From an uncultured Beijerinckiaceae bacterium (GTDB lineage Bacteria > Pseudomonadota > Alphaproteobacteria > Rhizobiales > Beijerinckiaceae), in NCBI GenBank assembly GCA_937863205.1, contig CALMGA010000558.1, forward strand, positions 15,069 to 21,979: a DNA stretch of 6,911 nt. The letters run 5' to 3'. The number at the start of each line of letters is the position of its first letter. The first letter of the stretch is position 1. The position numbers and the translations under genes were made by a program. The notes beneath the pieces are model-generated. The model was not told the DNA's origin, did no database searches, and was given only the letters and a program-made list of their open reading frames with translations. This document shows positions 4,657-6,911 of this stretch, piece by piece.

Positions 4657-6911
4657 TCAATGGCCCAGCCGCTCCAGCAGGTCGCGCACGTGGACCTGGT
4701 CGGCCTTGTAGTTGCCGGTCAGCGTGTACATCACGAGGTTGACGCCGCCGCGCAGCGCCATCTCGTGCTGGCGCGGGTCGCCCGGCACCAGCGGATAGAG
4801 TGCTTCGCCGTATTCGTCGCCGGCCCAGCCGGCGGCGAGGTCGTTGGCCGAGAGCACGATCGGCGACACGCCGTCGCCCGAGCGGGCGGGGTGGGCCTCG
4901 CGGTCGGCGGTCGCCGGCGGCAGGGCCTCGATCCAGGTCTGGCCGGAGCTGTAGCGGCCGACGAAACCGTCGAGCAGGTAGAAGGTCTTGGTGACGACGT
5001 GGTCGGCCGGCACCGGCTCCAGCTCGGGGACGTTGACGCCCGACAGGAGCTGCCGCAGCCAAGCGCCCTCCGCGCTCGGCCCGTCGCCGGCGCGGGCGGT
5101 GAGGGCGTCGCGGGTGTCGAAGATGATGGTGCCGCCCTGGCGCATGTAGGCGGCGATCTTTTCCACCGCATCGCGCGAGGGTTGCGGATTGTTGGCCACC
5201 ACCGGCCAGTAGATCACGGGATAGAAGGCGAGTTCGTCCTTGCCCGGATCGATGCCGACAGGCTCGCCCGGCGTCAGCGAGGTGCGCGCGGCCAGCGTCG
5301 TCGACAGCGAGGCGAGTCCCTGGCGGCTGATCTCGTCCACCTTGGCGTCGCCGCTGACGACATAGGCGAGACGCACCGACAGGGCCGAGGCGAGGTCGCT
5401 GGGCGAGATCCTGACCGGCGCCTGCGCCGAAGTCTGCCCTGAACCGGCCGGCTCGGCCCGCGCAGGGTCCTGCAGCAGGGCCAAGCCGCCGATCAGGCCG
5501 CCGGCCAGGATCAGCAGCGCGGCTGTCGCCGGGCGGCGCAGGCCGGTGCGCCCGAGCTTTCCGCCGAGCCACAGCGAGGCCAGACTGTCGGCGAGGAACA
5601 GCACGAAGGCCAGCCCGACCAGCCAGGGCCGCAGGTCGATCGGCTGGGCGGCCTGCAGTGGCGCGCGGTCGAAGCGCAGCCCGGCGAAATCCGCGGGCTG
5701 GAGATGGTCGCCCGGCGCCAGCGTGTTGACGGCGAGCAGGGCATCCGCCTGCCCGTAGAAGCCCGGCGGATGGTCGGCGCCGGCCGTGCCGGCGAAGTTG
5801 ACCGGCACGGGCTTGGCGGTGGAGGGCGGGCTGCCGAGCACGCCGAAGCCGTCGAGCGTGCGGCTGGGCGCCACCGTTTCCACCGTGCGGCTCGCCTCCG
5901 CCGTCTCCGCCTCGCCGGCTTTGGCTTCACCGGCCTTGGCTTCGATGTCGGCGACGGCGCGCGGCGTTTGCCCGGACAGGGCGACGATGTTCTTCAGCAT
6001 CTCCACGAACAATCCCGAGATCGGCAGATTGGACCACGTCGTGTCGGCGGTGACGTGGAACAGCACCACGCGGCCCTTGCCGCGCGCCGCCGCGGTGACG
6101 AGCGGCGTGCCGTCGGACAACTGCGCCCAGGTCTTGGCCGGCAGGCCCGGCTCGGGCTCGGCCAGAACCTGCCGGGTCACGGTGACCTCCTTGGGCACGT
6201 GCAGGCCGGCGAAGGGGCTCGGCGGCTCGAATGGGGCAAGGGTCTTGGGCTGTTCCCACGACAAGGATCCGCCCAGCACCCGGCCGCCCCGGCGCAGCGC
6301 CACCGGCACCAGATCATCGGTCGCGCTGGACATCCGCGTGCCGGCGAAGCGAACGAGCAGGCCGCCGTCCTCGACCCATTGCGCGACGCGGTCGCGGGTC
6401 GCCCCGGTGAGGGTGCCGACGTCGGCCAGGATCAGCACGGAAACGTGCTCGTCGAGCATGGCCCCCACGGGATCGGGCGCGCCGGGCTTGGGCTCGTGCA
6501 CGTCGGCGAAGGGGCTCAGCGCCTTGCGCAGGTAGTAGTTCGGCGCCAGCAGCGGCTGATCGGTGTCGGCCGAGTCGCCGCTGACGATGCCGGCGCTGCG
6601 GCGGCGCCACCGCGCGTCGAGCAGCGTCACCGCGCCGGCCGCGTGGCCGCCGACGACTTCGAGCCGCGACATCTCGTTGCGCAGCTCGATCGGCAAGTCG
6701 AAGACGGCGTCGGTTTCGGTCTTGCCGCCGAAGGCGAACGGGGCCTCGCCGATCGTCAGGCCCTTGAGGTCGAGCGCCCGCACCCGTCCCCGGTCTCCGG
6801 CCGTCTCGCCCGGCCGCGAGCGCATCACCCGCACGGCGAGGCTGCCGCCGTTGTTGCGGGGATCGGCAAGGGCCAGCACCGGGCGGTCGTCGGCGATGAG
6901 AACGGTGGGCA
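4657..6911 (-). CDS. DUF4159 membrane protein, N-terminus off the window
   Basis: The frame is open to the right edge (complete codons from 6909) and ends at TGA 4657-4659, showing 750 residues. Family members are usually somewhat above 900 aa, so roughly the first fifth is missing, including the usual BatA-like N-terminal membrane domain. Order seen, counting from the edge: a region ending in a glutamine-amidotransferase-like fold (VSVLILADVGTLTG near 156-169, then GGLLVRFAGTRM near 182-193 and KGRVVLFHVTAD near 278-289); an Ala/Glu linker with a doubled KAGEA unit (~325-335); two membrane helices (LVGLAFVLFLADSLASLWLG ~430-449 and AALLILAGGLIGGLALL ~463-479); and the DUF4159 domain to the end (VRLAYVVSGD, GGTIIFDTRD, GGVNLVMYTLTGNYKADQVH). 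The DUF4159 domain probably faces the periplasm. Known relatives sit with MoxR ATPase and DUF58 genes, expected just right of the window. Biochemical function is not established. Confidence 0.9.
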   Translation of the reverse strand, partial: PTVLIADDRPVLALADPRNNGGSLAVRVMRSRPGETAGDRGRVRALDLKGLTIGEAPFAFGGKTETDAVFDLPIELRNEMSRLEVVGGHAAGAVTLLDARWRRRSAGIVSGDSADTDQPLLAPNYYLRKALSPFADVHEPKPGAPDPVGAMLDEHVSVLILADVGTLTGATRDRVAQWVEDGGLLVRFAGTRMSSATDDLVPVALRRGGRVLGGSLSWEQPKTLAPFEPPSPFAGLHVPKEVTVTRQVLAEPEPGLPAKTWAQLSDGTPLVTAAARGKGRVVLFHVTADTTWSNLPISGLFVEMLKNIVALSGQTPRAVADIEAKAGEAKAGEAETAEASRTVETVAPSRTLDGFGVLGSPPSTAKPVPVNFAGTAGADHPPGFYGQADALLAVNTLAPGDHLQPADFAGLRFDRAPLQAAQPIDLRPWLVGLAFVLFLADSLASLWLGGKLGRTGLRRPATAALLILAGGLIGGLALLQDPARAEPAGSGQTSAQAPVRISPSDLASALSVRLAYVVSGDAKVDEISRQGLASLSTTLAARTSLTPGEPVGIDPGKDELAFYPVIYWPVVANNPQPSRDAVEKIAAYMRQGGTIIFDTRDALTARAGDGPSAEGAWLRQLLSGVNVPELEPVPADHVVTKTFYLLDGFVGRYSSGQTWIEALPPATADREAHPARSGDGVSPIVLSANDLAAGWAGDEYGEALYPLVPGDPRQHEMALRGGVNLVMYTLTGNYKADQVHVRDLLERLGH

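Noticed and set aside
4240..5442. 400-codon plus-strand open frame over the DUF4159 gene end
   Set aside because: Most of it is antisense to the DUF4159 domain, with shadow-like composition and no recognisable motif.
4520..5572. 350-codon minus-strand frame overlapping the DUF4159 gene
   Set aside because: It is an alternative frame of the same strand, extremely Arg/Pro/Ala-rich, while the other frame carries the conserved domain.
5786..6535. 249-codon plus-strand frame over the DUF4159 gene
   Set aside because: It is antisense to conserved sequence, rich in Ser/Thr/Arg, with no domain.

Overview
The window is high-GC DNA with strongly G/C-ending codons. It most resembles an alphaproteobacterium of the Hyphomicrobiales (Rhizobiales; for example Methylobacterium or Bradyrhizobium relatives). 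The grounds are inference: the gene families present (DUF6880, the DUF4159 membrane protein, GH15) and an intergenic palindrome of the 'GAGCATCGGACCGAAAAGTG' type that I recall as common in that order. No rRNA, tRNA, CRISPR array, transposase or phage gene is visible.

Layout, left to right. Positions 2-82 (+) are the last 26 codons of a Gly/His-rich protein, followed by a GC-rich hairpin that probably terminates it. Positions 83-695 hold no gene I can support. They contain a 14-bp tandem duplication, possible gene remnants on the minus strand, and two neighbouring palindromic elements (601-651 and 662-699). Three large minus-strand genes follow. A GH15 glucoamylase/trehalase-type hydrolase lies at 696-2480, with its stop codon inside the second palindrome. 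A DUF6880 alpha-helical protein lies at 2813-4246. A DUF4159 membrane protein runs from 4657 off the right edge, so its N-terminus is missing. The gaps between the three genes are about 330 and 410 bp, so they are probably separate transcription units, not one operon.

Functionally this looks like ordinary chromosome. The DUF4159 protein normally ends an operon of MoxR-type AAA+ ATPase, DUF58 and BatA-like genes, which would lie beyond 6911. The GH15 enzyme would act on alpha-glucosidic storage or compatible-solute sugars. DUF6880 has no established function. I found no clear new multi-gene system. The points most worth a second look are small: a short ORF with a very good ribosome binding site just ahead of the GH15 gene (2540-2605), a coding-like stretch broken by an in-frame TGA at 4286-4595, and the stop-codon/palindrome overlap at 662-699.
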